A DNA stretch of 64,000 nt from Plasmopara viticola (lineage: Eukaryota > Oomycota > Peronosporomycetes > Peronosporales > Peronosporaceae), in contig MBPM02000004.1 of the NCBI GenBank assembly GCA_001695595.3, positions 434,001 through 498,000 of the forward strand, given 5' to 3'. This document shows positions 33,401 through 45,529 of this stretch, one piece after another. The first letter of the stretch is position 1. Each line of letters opens with the position of its first letter. The position numbers and the translations under genes are program-made. Below the pieces are notes generated by a model. It was not told the origin of the DNA and did not search any database. It saw only the letters and a program-made list of their open reading frames with translations.

Positions 33401-34839
33401 GCTCTATGTTGTATAATAAAATATCAAAATGTTTAGCTTCAAGTTGGGCTGCTCTCACTAACCAAAGAAAGTTGAGGTCGTCAGAGCTACGTCAATAGCT
33501 TCGTTCGTCGGACACCGATCGCGATATTTCTTTCTCCTCTTCTTTAACAAAAAAGCAAGCATCGCCAGTTCTTGAGTAGCATTCACGTGTGACACCGTCG
33601 TCAGGGTTGAATCTCGTGTCTTGGGTGAAAGGATCAACGAACTTCACTGTTAAGGCTATGAGAATTTCAAGAACCCACTTTTTAGCGAAAATAGTCAGAC
33701 GTCTTGGGCGCTTTTATTTATAGTAAATGCTGGCAAGACCACGCTCCTTGCCACTTTGTATCAGGAGTGAAAGAAACACTTGTGAAGCTTGCTAAATGAC
33801 CGCTGCTAGAATTTTACGTCTTCCGAATCGTGGATCCAGGACAGCAGTACGCTTGCAGTCAACGACGAATCCCTTGTCGATCGAGCTCGTATTGAGGATA
33901 CTGCTTTACTCGCATGTAAATTTTGCTGAAACCTGACACAGAACGAGCCGAGAAAACAACTTTATGTTTTTTGAAGCTAACCATTTAAGAGCTCGGATTG
34001 TCTTCAATATTCTGCCGTACCTTATTCAAAAATGCGCATGCAATCTATTAGACCATTTAGGTTCGCTGACAAAGAGTTTTAACATTTTCAATATCAACAG
34101 ATCGCAAACACTGCGAATGTTCTACGTGGGTTTGCTTGTGACCTTTATCGATGTTTGTGCAGGAAAGTTGTTGCTGTACTCGGTCGAGAAACGTCGACCC
34201 AACAGATAGACTGAAATCTGGTTTAAAGCACAAAGTCTTGCAACCCTTTTTAGGTGGCTCGAGTTTGTGCGACTTGCTTGCGGAATAGTGTGATTGCGCA
34301 CACGATAAATAAGATTTGGTAGAACAAAACCTGCCAAGTTTTGAGATACGGCCTTCGATGACCTAGCCGTATCGTCATTTTTCATCGAGGCTGTAATAGC
34401 ATTTCTCCTAAGAGCCGATAGCGCATAAACAACGTGGGTTTGGATCCCTCATACGCTGTGTCATAAGCTAGCATAAAGTACAAGCGGTGCGATAACGCAT
34501 CAGACAAAGTATTAGATTTTTCTACTCATGTTTCGACTCAAGTTTAAAATCCGCATCCGGCAAGGCTAGGCGACTTATGTCAACTTTGTTGGATGGCTTC
34601 TAATGTTGTGTATGCTTGATGTATTTCATACATGATATTGGACGATGTCCTGACTACTCCTACAAAATTCGTACTATACTTTTGTATATTAGGTCATTAC
34701 TCGTTTCGGGGATTTATTGCTCAATAAAGCCTGCAAATCTCAATAGTGTAGAACTCTGTTTATAGAAAATGCTTTGCAATATAACACTTGTGAGGCTCCA
34801 TTTATTTATTTACGAGAGAGGGGATAATTTATTAAAGAT
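33401..34839. other. Unassigned, with a gene X-like repeat at 33.7-34.1 kb
   Basis: The segment 33830-34020 resembles 12060-12290 (see there). An 81-codon frame at 33964-34209 and an 87-codon frame on the other strand show no recognisable motif. Nothing else supported. Confidence 0.35.
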
Positions 34840-35130
34840 AAGTCATCACGTGTGGTGGCTCCGTATGATAAAAACCTTCATTCGGCTTACAGAACACCAC
34901 TGAGCGGCCATTTCGGTCGAGAGGATACCTTTGTCTTGGTAAGGGTTGCCAAAATATAAGAGTCCGCACGTTTGTTTGCACATCCAAAATATGCCATCGG
35001 CTGAAAAACTCACCGAATGCGGCTGCACCATTACCAGGCGAGGGGCGATACTTATACGCAGCTGAAAGTCCATTAAGGTGAATTTTGTGCTATGTCCACC
35101 AAAGAAAACATTTAAGTGAAACGGCTAATT
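34840..35130 (+). pseudogene. Gypsy integrase zinc-finger fragment
   Basis: TPLSGHFGREDTFVLVR resembles the His part of a gypsy integrase zinc finger (P.SGH.G...T). After a shift, VRTFVCTSKICHRLK resembles the Cys part, with the first Cys of the pair changed to Ser. Matches the debris at 11.0 kb. No other domains are clear. Confidence 0.5.
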
Positions 35131-35583
35131 TATCGGCATCCCACATACGGTAAATGGTGTCGACAAAACAACGCCATTATTTGATAACATCATCGATTAC
35201 TGAAGCTTTTCGCGAACAGAGCGTCTCAAGAATTGGGCTTTTTGGATGAGCAATTAAATGTTGGTCGGACATGTCCGTAGCGAGCAGATTGTTGGACAAC
35301 ACGAATAACGTCAGTTTGTGTGAGGATACAAGAAGGCGTTATAGCAATACCTCGTTAAATTTAGAAGGAGTAAGCAATCCTTCGCTCTCCCTCGATCCCA
35401 ACGCTGACATTTGCTCTCCAACGATGCGATACGAAAATTAATGACTTTTTGACAATGAAATTTGGCTTCTCTTAGATACGAACACAGGAAAGACAAGGTA
35501 AGAGTATGAGCTTCGAATAATTTTCTTTCTTAGACGGAGATTTGGAGTGTCTGATGCTAAAAACACTTTTAACGATTACACAT

Positions 35584-35730
35584 TGTTGAGAAGAGAGTAA
35601 AAAACCGAAGTGAATATATTTATCCTGACCAATGAACGGCTACCATATGTAATTACTAATTGTGACGTACTTGTAATTACTGTGAAGCCATCCACCTGTT
35701 CAACATGCATTCAGCGGTGTAATGTTAACA
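35584..35730 (-). repeat. 3' LTR of copia copy B
   Basis: 147 bp, reading TGTTGAGAAG to GTTAACA on the plus strand. Outer edge touches CACAT. Confidence 0.95.
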
Positions 35731-35743
35731 CTCCCACTCACCG

Positions 35744-38700
35744 CTAATGCTGTGTGTCCTTTGTTGCTGACTTGGTCTTGATTCCTGTGGCTTCGCGCAG
35801 ATACTTAAGCATCTTGGTCCCAACTGTCTTCGTCAGCATATCTGCAAGCTGACTCTTCGTGTCGATATATTCGATCTTCAACAGTCCTTCTTGCACGTTC
35901 TCACGAATAAAGTGGTGCTTGATGTCCACATGCTTCGTCCTAGCATGGTATCCGGCGTTATTGGCTAACGCAATCGCACCCTGGTTGTCTTCCCAAACCT
36001 GTGTGCCTTCAACTTGCTCGTGACCCATGTCCTTTAGCATTGCCCGCGTCCAAAGAACTTCTTGTGTGCATAAACTGAGAGCCATATACTCAGCTTCCGC
36101 TGAGCTCAGCGCAACTGTCCGCTGGTACTTCGACTTAAATACCACTGGTGCGCTTGCAATCATGACCATAATTCCCGAGACCGAGCGTCTGTCATCCGTG
36201 TTGCTGCCCCAATCTGCATCCGAGTATGCCTTGACCGTAACGCTTCCAGTTCCTCGGTAGACGATACCGATTTGACGTGTGGTCTTCAGATACCGTACTA
36301 CTCGAATTGCTGCGCTCCAATGTTGTAGTCCTGGGTTCTCCAGAAAACGTGATAGCTGCGTCACCACGTAAGCAATATCAGGCCGAGTGCATGTCGTTAT
36401 GTACAGCAAGCATTCAATCAAAGAGCGATAAGGCTTTGATCGCATTGTCGACCGTCCCTCTTCCGTTGTGGGTGACTGCTTTGACGACAGCTTCAATCCT
36501 GATACGCAAGGGTTTTCAACACTTTTGGCATCTTGTTGACCGAATCGCTTGACCACGTCATCGATGTAGCGAGTCTGTTTGATCATCAAAATTCCAGCTG
36601 ACCTGTCGTGATCAATTTTCATACCCAAAATAAATTCCGCCTGACCAAGCTCCTTCATCTTGAAAGCATTCTTGAGTACTCCCTTTACTTGATTTAATTC
36701 TTTGCTGCTTCTTGCTGCGATAATCATGTCGTCCACATATAGTCCAACGTAAGCAAAACCTTCTTTAGTTCTCTTGACATAAACATATTGATCTCCTCCG
36801 CAACTCTTAAAGCCATTCCTGATGAAGGCACGATGTATTGTCTTGTTCCAGGCACTCGCTGCTTGCTTAAGTCCGTAAATAGCCTTGTTTAGTTGACATA
36901 TGTTTCCTTGAGCATTGTCGACACCAAGCGGAACTTCCATAAAAACGTTGTCCGTCAACACGCTATTAAGAAAAGCCGTGTCGACGTCCAGCTGTTCCAT
37001 TTAATAGCCACATTCAACACATACCGCGAGAATTATTCGGATCGAATTCATGTTGGCAACCGGGGAATATGTCTCGAAAAAGTCAACGCCATACTTCTGC
37101 TTGAAACCTTTCGCGACTAGTCGTGCCTTGTATCGCACGATAGCGCCATTCTGATCACTCTTTTTGGCAAATACCCATCGTGATCCAATTGTGCGTCCAA
37201 TCTCCCCTCGTGGCTGCGATGTCCATGTTTTATTTTCTTCGTGAGAGCGGAGCTCAGCATCCATTGCTTCACGCCATTTCATTGCATCGTCCCTCGAAAT
37301 TGCTTGAGTATAAGTAGTCGGTGAGTCCATATTATTCACAGCGTAGGCAAGAAAGGCTTCCGCAATTAGTCCATCTTCGTCAATCCTAGCACGCTTTATG
37401 GTCGGTGGGCCCTCTCTGCCTTCCGTTGACTCTCCACCATCGAGTCGTTTCTTATCATTAGCACTGGCTCACGTCTTACTCGTGTTCGCTCCAATTCAGG
37501 CCGAAACACCAAACGATCTTCTTGTTGCACTTGGGAAGGTTGATGATACTCCGTTAGCTCAAGCCCGTTTCGTACAGGGCTCTCAAAAGGCATTAGCCGC
37601 TGTACAACGGCGCTTGGCGTACGATTTACATCCTCCATATCGACATCCTCGACTGTCTCTTCGACAGCTCCCATGGGATCGTCCAGAACTGACTGTCGAT
37701 CCACTTGATGCTGAACATTGACTTCATCACCATCCTAAACTACTTGAACAATTGGTTCCGGCTTAAGCTCTTGCGTGTCGTAGATGCCGCCCACCTCACG
37801 CTCATCCAACTTTACAAAGCGGGTCACTTTAATCTTGGCATTCTCCAAGTCAAACACGCGATAGCCCTTGACATTCTCTGCATAGCCAAGAAACATACAC
37901 TTGAAACTCTTGGGTTCCAGTTTGGTCCGTTTCACATCGTCAATATGAGCGTAGCCTTGTGAGCCAAATACGCGCAGGTGATCCATTCGAGGCTTCATTT
38001 TGAAAACTAGCTCATACGGCGTGGTGTCAGGATGGACCGTATTGCTGGAGCAATTAATTAAATAAACCGCTGTATTTACCGCTTCCGCCCACCATTCCGT
38101 CGATACGCTCTTGTAGTGTAACATGCTGCGGGCTTTCTCCATAATTGTCCTGTTCATACGCTCCGCTACTCCGTTCTGCTGCGGGCTGTATGGGACGGAG
38201 CGCTGGTGTACAATGCCGTTCTCTTGACATATTCCTGCCATTTTCTTGTTTACGAACTCGGTTCCGTTGTCGGATCGCAAACATCTTAGTCGTGCACCCC
38301 TTGGTTTTCGTATAATGTCAGAAACTCCTTGAACTTACCAGCAACTTCACTCTTGCTCTTGATCAGAAATATACAACATATCGTGAAAAGTCATCCACAA
38401 ACGTGAGAATGTATTTGGCACCACCCTTCGAGATAGTTCGCATTGGCCCCATGACATCTGTGTGAACACGCTCCAACACACGTGTCGTCTTTGTCATTGA
38501 ATGAGACGGAAACACCGTGATCGTCTGCTTGCCCTTCAAACACCCGGCACACAATATTTCCACACTTTGCTTGATATTTGGGATACCATTAGTTAACCGC
38601 TGTGTCCTGATCAGCGCATCCTTGCTGGGATGACCCATGCGTGCATGCCAAAGCTCCCACTGATTGTCAGCCCCAGTATATTCAACGAGACATGCTTCTG

Positions 38701-39825
38701 CTGGCTCACAGTCAATAAAATACGACTTTCCAACTTTTGTGCCCGACGCAATTGCTTGCTTCTTGTTCCAAATGACACATGACGAACGCGAGAATTCCAC
38801 ACTCATGCCACGCTCTGCCAGCTTGCCAACTGACAGCAACCTTCTGTCGAGTCCGGGAATGTGCAGAACTTCAACCATGCGAATCCTCATTCCGTTCAAA
38901 CCAGTTAATTTTACCGTGCCGGCTCCTTTGACAAGCAACTTCTTCCCGTCTGCAATCGTAACTTCGATGCTAGCTTCTAGGCCCTTGTAATCAAACAAGT
39001 CCTTCCTGTGTGGGGTCATGTGGGAAGTTGCTCCACTATCAATCAGCCATCCTGATGACTTCCCTTTACCAACAGCAAACACCGTGTCGTCGCTGTTGAA
39101 TCTTTTACCGGCCGGGCAGTTCCGCTTCATGTGTCCAAACTGGTCACAGTTGAAGCACTTGCCCTTGAATCCGCCGTTAATGCGTGGAGGACCACCCTTT
39201 CGTCCATTGTCCCGTCCACCTTTAAATCTTCTAGCATTTCCATTTCCATTTACGCGAAACGCTTTCTCTGTAGCTTCTTTCCTCTGCAGCTTCTCCGACT
39301 CTTTGAGCAGCTTCTCCTTGACTTCTATCAACGAAATGTCCCTTGTATTTTCCACAATCGACGAAATCAAGTCGTACTCCGAAGGTAGACATCTGAGAAG
39401 TACCACCAGCTGGCGTGACTCATCAATTTGCTCTCCTGTTGTCTGTAGTCCCACTACTAGCTCGTCAAAAGAGTCCAGATGCTCTGCCATGCTTGTTCCA
39501 CTTTCCATCTTGAACTCATGTAGTCGACGAGTCATCACAACACGATTGTGAAGCGTCGAGAGATTGTAGAAATCGTGGAGGGTTCCCCACGCCTCCATAG
39601 CACGCGTAGCCGACCGAATCTTGGTTTGGTGCTGGATGTCAACGCCTTGAGCAATGATGCCTAGCGCCTTGGCATCATTAACAGCCACGCCTCCGTGACG
39701 TCCTCCTCTTCCTTGACGACCATGATGTGTCCCAGGAGACCCTTCCGCGCCAGGGTCATCCTCATGCTAAACTTCCAGTGGTAATAGTTACCACTTCCTA
39801 GGAGGACTTCGGTTCGCTTGTTCAT
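35744..39825 (-). pseudogene. Copia gag-pol polyprotein, broken (copy B)
   Basis: Same domain order as copies A and C. The gag ATG is at 39825. Blocks: gag and zinc knuckle CFNCDQFGHMKRNC, protease DSGA and integrase start in one 441-codon frame (39688-38363); integrase to hinge (38280-37735); reverse transcriptase with YVDD and RNase H in an intact 418-codon frame (37000-35744). Compared with copy C the breaks are a one-base deletion near 39683, one near 38370, one near 38305, a nonsense codon at 37735, a deletion near 37447 and a nonsense codon at 37001. The pol half remains open, but the full polyprotein cannot be made. Confidence 0.93.
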
Positions 39826-39867
39826 ATTGGGCGAGAACGTTGCTTGAGCTTGTTGCGGCCGTTAACC

Positions 39868-40014
39868 TGTTGAGAAGAAAGTAAAAAACCGAAGTGAATA
39901 TATTTATCCTGACCAATGAACGGCTACCATATGTAATAACTAATTGTGACGTACTTGTAATTACTGTGAAGCCATCCACCTGTTCAACATGCACTCAGCG
40001 GTGTAATGTTAACA
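39868..40014 (-). repeat. 5' LTR of copia copy B
   Basis: 147 bp. Three differences from the partner LTR at 35584. Outer edge followed by CACAT. Confidence 0.95.
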
Positions 40015-40019
40015 CACAT

Positions 40020-40424
40020 CTACCGTCTTTCTAAAGTTTTTTTACGATGCTATGTGAGCTTAACCCCCCCCCCTCTATTTGTTCCCGATCATCCAACATT
40101 ATTAGAAAATGGTCAACAACCTCTTTCCGTCGCGGATCAAAAGCCAATGCTTCTAGGAAATGATCCGTCGCTTCATCATACCGTTCGTAAATCCAGTAAG
40201 TACACGTATCGTAGTTGGTATGAGCTTCCGCATTCTCTGGCGTTTGAAGAACTGCTTGTCGAAAGAATCCATAGAAGGCGACTTTGTACGTTTGTGAAGT
40301 CGGATCCGCCATCTTTCCACGTGTAATCATCTTTTTATGACCGTAAAGTCTTTTTTCTAGTGTCACGTACACGAAAAGGGCATACGAAAAGAAGACAAAG
40401 GGAAAACTGGCTCCACGTTCGGTC
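40020..40424 (-). pseudogene. C-terminal TPR part of an IQ/TPR gene, split by copia-2
   Basis: The minus-strand frame contains RQAVLQTPENAEAHTNY then YERYDEATDHFLEALAFDP. This fits a tetratricopeptide repeat (A...P....AH.NYA......Y..A...F..AL..DP), a protein-protein interaction helix pair. The homologous copy at 52.0-52.6 kb shares most blocks. The frame joins the sequence at 44569 if the copia-2 element between them, with its CGGTC duplication, is removed. The 3' part near 40065 is a poly-C run, also present at 52085. The copia B insertion abuts the end. Interrupted, so non-functional here. Confidence 0.6.
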
Positions 40425-40597
40425 TTTAACAATATGATGGTCGCAGTGCAAACTGGAACGTAAATTCACACAAAGCAAACTTCCTGCACTAACTTACTCG
40501 TTGCCACGTGTTCTTCTGTCATGACGTTCTAGAATGTGACCAACATTGGATGTCAAGCTGACACACTCTGTGGGACACCCGATTAGAGGTCGTTACA
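40425..40597 (-). repeat. 3' LTR of the second copia element
   Basis: 173 bp, from TTTAACAATATGATGG to GAGGTCGTTACA on the plus strand. Shares CACCCGATTAGAGGTCGTTA and CCACGTGTTCTTCT with its partner. Confidence 0.85.
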
Positions 40598-40599
40598 CT

Positions 40600-43500
40600 C
40601 CCCCTCAACTTGGCAGTCCACGAGTCAGCATGCGTCACAAAGCTCCACGAAGCTCCACGAAGCGTGGCGTCGGAATGACCTTTTTTACATAACCGCCAGC
40701 TGAGACTCCGATGGTACGTACTCCACCTTGATGCTGCGTGGTCACGGACGAAGTGAGCTCGGAGGTCGATCTGCTTGGTGCGTGGGGTGTATCCGTATTC
40801 GGTTGCCATACTAATAGCAAACCGGTTGTCCATGTAGATCATTGACACACTCGATAGTTCACACCCAGCTCTGCGAGGGAGGAACGCAGCCACAGTACTT
40901 CTTGCGTGCTAAGGGCGAGAGACATGTATTTGGCTTCAGCAGACGATAACACAACGGTCGCTTGACGCTTGCTCTTGTACACGATCGGGCCGGCAGCCAT
41001 CTTCACTATCAAACCAGACGTCGAGCGTCGCGTCTCCTTTCCATCGCCCCAGTTCGCGTCGCAGTATGTCGCGATACTCTTGTCCTTAGCCATGTAGTGG
41101 ATGCCGATCGATGCAGTGGCCTTGAGGTAGCGAAGCGCACGTACCGCAGCATTCCAATGCATCTCACGCGGGGTATCGAGGTACTGAGAGAGGATGACAG
41201 CACGACGCCAATGTCGAGACGCGTGTCATTGGCGACGTACAGCATAGATCCAATTTGTCCGCGGGACTTGGTTTTGTCTGTGCATACACCTTGCTTGTCG
41301 GATGGGCTGAGACCCTGACCGATCGCCATTGTGTTGCGGACACCATGAGCTGGAAACTGGTAACAAAATGAGATTGCTTAACTACCACTTCACCACGTTA
41401 AGAATCGTAGAGTACTCCAATTATGAGAACAAATCGAGCATCACCGTGTGATTTGACCGTGAAGTACGACGCGAGACCATTACACACAAATTGCGCTTGC
41501 TCCTCTGTCTTGCAACCTACAAGTAGATCGTCCGCATAGAGCACCACAAAAAACACGGCCGCTGGATCACTGCCATCTCGCCGAACGAAAAGAGACAAGG
41601 ATCAGCTCAACACTGCCTGAGACCGAGACTCATGACAATGTAGCGAATTGTACGGTACCACACAGCTGCAGCTTGCTTGAGTCCATAAATGGTGCGGCGG
41701 AGTCTGCAAATCAATCCCGGCGCCACATTCACTCCTTCAGGGGGGGTCCATAAATACCGTTTCGTCAAGCTCACCATTAGAAACGCGGTCTCGATGTCAA
41801 ACTGGCGAATTATGTGACGTCGAGTGCAGCACAGTGCGAGAGAGACTTCTATCGTGTTCATTATTGCTACTGGCGAGTATGTGTGGGTGTAGGCTATGCC
41901 GCGAGTCTGCAGGAAACCTCGAGCGACCAGACGTGTCTTGGACCGCCCCACAACTCCGTTCTCGTTGTACTTCTTCGCGAACGCACACTTGCATCAGATC
42001 ACCTTGCTTTCTTAAGGTCGCCGCACCATACCCCACGTGTGGTTCCGCTCATGCGATCAAATCTCAGCGCAAATGGCTTTCTTCCATTGAGGAGCGTCAG
42101 GGGCCGCCATTGCTTCAGCGTATGATGTAGGCAGCTCAGACACAGCCAACGCAATTTCGTACTCGTCCAAGCGTGGTCGCTTGCTTACTGGTTCTGGCTC
42201 ACCGTCATCTTCAGCGCTACCAAGATTTAACATTATATCTCCATCAGTCAGCAGACGCGGTTGTTCGTACGTGATCGACCGAGGGCGTATGGAATCACCA
42301 CTGAATACTATGCGATTCTCTGATGCATCGACGCCAACACCAACACCAACATCATGAGGGATAGTTACTGACGGTGTGCTCGGATCACTTGCGGTAGCAC
42401 GGACGAGATCACGGCTCGGGTTGAGCTGCTGGACCATGATGGCGGGGTCATCAGTCGATTGTCTTGGATGTTGTGAGTGCGGGACGATATCGCAATCAGG
42501 ACGCTGGGCGAGCTGCGTCTGTGGATATTCGGTAGCAGAAGCAGGAATGATGCGCTGGACAACTTGCGCCTGGCTGTTACTCCCCCTGTTTAGAGCATCA
42601 GTAGGAACGTGTGAGACTTGAGCATCGGTATTTGCTGGGGGCTGTATGGCGCACTCGTCTGGCGTATGATCCATTTGGAGGCGCAGAACTTGCCAGAGCA
42701 CTTGCTCACGTACTCACCACCGTTGTCACTACGAATACAAATCACCTTGCAGCCGTATTGCACCTCAATCTGAGTGCAGAATGTCTTGAAGCAATCGAAC
42801 AATTTAGACTTCGGCTTGCTGGAGTTTACGAACACCACTCGGCTAAAGTCGTCCACGAAGACCATGATGTATACCGCACTACCCTTGGTCTTCGGTTTGA
42901 TTGGTCCTATCACTTCCAGGCGCACAATCTCGAATGGTCGACCTTTCTTTATCTCGCACCGGGTTGGTGCGCGAACGAGCTCGTGCTCAATTTTCCTTGC
43001 GCACAACCACCGCAAACACCACCATCCGATCCGAACGAAGCCGTAGGGGTGACATCAACGCACGCGCGAGCAACTAGCTTCAGCTTGGCATCGAAGACGT
43101 GCCCCAGGCGCGTGTGAGTTACTTTGTCAGTATTATCGCTTGACGCACCATTAACTGCCGTATACGCGTTGCCTTCCGCTCTGTACTTCAGTTTACACGC
43201 ATACAGCTTTCCGATACGAGGGAGAACGACCACACTGCCGTTAAGCGAGATGGAGGCACCAAATCTGTCGAACTGCACAGCGTGATTTTTGGACATGAGT
43301 GCGGGAACCGGCAGTAGCTTTCGGTCTAAGTTTGGAGCGTGGAGAACATCCGTCAACTTCACCCGCACGCCTCCGGTAAAGTTGACTCACACGGTCCCCA
43401 TACCCGTGGCGGCAACTCGCTGGCCATTTGCTACCATGATCTCAATCGGTGTTGTAAGCGGGCGGTACTACGTAAAGTCATCAAGTTCCGTGGTCATTTG

Positions 43501-44335
43501 CAAGCTGGCTCCACTATCAAACAGCCAGGTGGCCGATCGGTCATCACCGGCGGTCATAGCGGGAAACGCGAACTCCGAACCATCGGTGTTGCTCTTCAGC
43601 CACGGGCAATCTTGTTTCTTGTGGCCGACTTCATGGCTTAAGTTCGAGTTTTTTTTAATATGACTTTACTCATAGCATCGGCCCTTGAACTCCTTCTTAT
43701 CACCACCATGGTGCCCTTTGCGTACATGTCGCTTGGCACCCCGTCCACGTCGGCCTCCACGCTTATTGTGATTGTGCCCACCATTTCCATTCACCGTCGC
43801 CTATGATGCTTGCTACTTCACCTCGTGCTTTTGAATCATATCATACTCGCGTCGGAGCATCGCTTTCGCCTCCAGCAGTGCCACACGGTTGCGCGTTTTG
43901 ATGAGCCGCACCATCGCGTCGTACTCACGTGGCACACTACCAAGGAAGATTACCAGCTTCTCCTTTTCAGGTCTAGCGTCACCAACCGCAGCCAACTTGG
44001 CATACAGTTCATCGAATTGCATCAGATGCTCCATGAAGCTCCCACCGCTGGCCATCGCGAACTCGTAGAGTTGCTTGCACAGCTGCACACGGTTGTGCAG
44101 ACTCTGCTTCATGTAAAATGCACGCAGGATTTGGCATGCTTCCCATGCATAATTGGCTTCTCTAACCATAATCTAATATGTCGGACTCAAACAGCTTTGA
44201 CAACACAGCACGCGCCTTCACATCGGCGGCTTTCCACTGGGTAGGGCGATCACTGCGTCTTCTGGCTTCACATCAAGACGGTCGAGGAGGTCCTTCCCGG
44301 CCAACGCCATGCGGGCGTTACTCCCGCAGGAAGTA
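40600..44335 (-). pseudogene. Copia-2 gag-pol polyprotein, broken
   Basis: Minus-strand blocks: gag (44169-43813, LHNRVQLCKQLYEFAMASGG); a disrupted zinc knuckle near 43600-43680 with HKKQDC; protease DSGA near 43520; integrase (43015-42590) with VDDFSRV and RSDNGGEY; a hinge rich in Pro and Gln (42701-42057); reverse transcriptase pieces (41951-41398) with LYADDLLVG; and RNase H (41162-40600) with CDANWGD and SSAEAKYMSLAL. Numerous stops and shifts separate them. The same domain order and motifs as the first copia family, but clearly different sequence. Confidence 0.85.
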
Positions 44336-44383
44336 GTTGCTGTCGCTGAGGATCTCGTTTGGGTTCTTATTGGACTTATTACC

Positions 44384-44563
44384 TTTAACAACGTGATCGT
44401 CGCAGTGCAAAATGGAAAGTATTTTCACACGAACAAAGCAAACTCCCTGCTTTAACTTACTCGCTGCCACGTGTTCTTCTATCTCGACGTTCCAGAATAT
44501 GACCAACACTCGTGAATGTCATATTGACACGTACTGTGGGACACCCGATTAGAGGTCGTTACA
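44384..44563 (-). repeat. 5' LTR of the second copia element
   Basis: 180 bp, partner of 40425-40597. Outer edge followed by CGGTC. Confidence 0.85.
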
Positions 44564-44568
44564 CGGTC

Positions 44569-45345
44569 AATCTTTGTATCAACATTGGATAAATCCGTCG
44601 TGCTCGAATGTAGCCATGGGTTATTGTGTGCAGGTACTAAAGGTAGTTTCTTTACGGGTCAGATTCGCAGGTTTGGCGGACAGCATGCAGGACCAGTTGG
44701 AACGAGCTTCGTGCTACACGCGCGCGCCACCACGTCTGGAGTGTATGTGTTACTTATTCTATACTTCTCGTGTACCACCGGTGGACCAAATGATGTCGGC
44801 CTTCCAAAGCTCCATGATCTTGCTGTACCCATGGTACAGGTTTGTCCCAGCTACAAGCTTGTGTCCGTCGGTGACGACAGATAAAAACACGGAAAGAGTA
44901 TGCGTAGATTCCGAGTTCATCCCAGTCTTCGAAAATTCGGAAAACGGTGACACGCTTGCGATAAACTATCCATTTGAACGGAGTTTTTTGGGTCAAGTAT
45001 TTGCATAACCATTTCACGACGGCCATGTTTTCTGCCCATAAACCCTCGAAATATCCGCTAAATAGTCTGTGCAGCGAGTCGACGTCGAAGATGTTGTCGA
45101 CGCTGCAGATTATCGCATATAGCTTTGCGCTGACGGGTGTAAAAAATACGATATGCGGCTTGGATCGACGCAAATTTGATACATTGTTTTCGGTAAAGCG
45201 TAGCGTCTCCCTAAACTTTTTGTCCTCGAAATGCTCGCTGTAGATTAACACTACAGAGATTTTTGTGCAATAAAGCATTGATGAGTAGATTTGTTCGTCG
45301 TGCACGAAAGTGGCGCTGGATTTCTATTGCAGCATGGATGTTGTT
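44569..45345 (-). pseudogene. IQ-motif part of the IQ/TPR gene (left arm)
   Basis: A minus-strand frame reads AAIEIQRHFRARR, NLQRAFRGQK, ASIQAAYRIFYTRQ and RIFRGFMGRK. These are successive IQ-type (IQ...RG...R) calmodulin- or light-chain-binding motifs. In-frame stops and shifts break it. The 183-codon frame at 44754-45305 on the same strand is in another phase and is taken as a shadow. Toward 44569 the sequence reaches a TPR-like frame, YLHTITHGYIRARRIYP, which continues at 40424 beyond the copia-2 insertion. The plus-strand homologue is at 48.17-48.6 kb. Confidence 0.55.
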
Positions 45346-45529
45346 GCAAAACTTAGGACTTTCACTATAAAATTTGCGGAAACAGACAATTTATTACCGA
45401 CGCGCTGACTGCGACACCAGATTTTTGTTGTATACGATTCGTAGGCGCTTTATGGCCTTCTGCCCGATAGTTTGTAATAATCCATTTCAATAGATGAGAT
45501 TTTCGTCGCCAGTTTATTCGTAATTCGAT

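Larger units (their letters stand above)
35584..40014 (-). mobile_element. Ty1/copia LTR retrotransposon, copy B (minus strand)
   Basis: 4431 bp with 147 bp LTRs and a perfect target duplication CACAT (35579-35583 and 40015-40019). The LTRs differ at three positions, so it is a fairly recent insertion. It inserted immediately beside the TPR pseudogene at 40020. The coding region is broken but much less decayed than copy A. Confidence 0.96.
40425..44563 (-). mobile_element. Ty1/copia LTR retrotransposon, second family (minus strand)
   Basis: 4139 bp between LTRs of 173 and 180 bp, flanked by CGGTC on both sides (40420-40424 and 44564-44568). Copia domain order, but a family distinct from copies A-C. 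The LTRs differ at many sites and pol has many breaks, so it is an old copy. It sits inside the TPR coding region. In element orientation the LTR starts TGTAAC and ends GTTAAA rather than the usual CA. Confidence 0.88.

Noticed and set aside
38664..39551. Long opposite-strand frames in the gag regions of the copia copies (also at 825-1358 and 55712-56599)
   Set aside because: They recur only because they mirror the conserved gag/protease sequence. Shadows of the coding strand.
40065..40078. Poly-C tract as a regulatory element
   Set aside because: It occurs in both TPR copies (also about 52085) simply because they are duplicates; no other evidence.
44754..45305. 183-codon minus-strand frame as a real gene
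   Set aside because: It is out of phase with the IQ-motif blocks that are kept between the two arms, and it is not open in the right arm.
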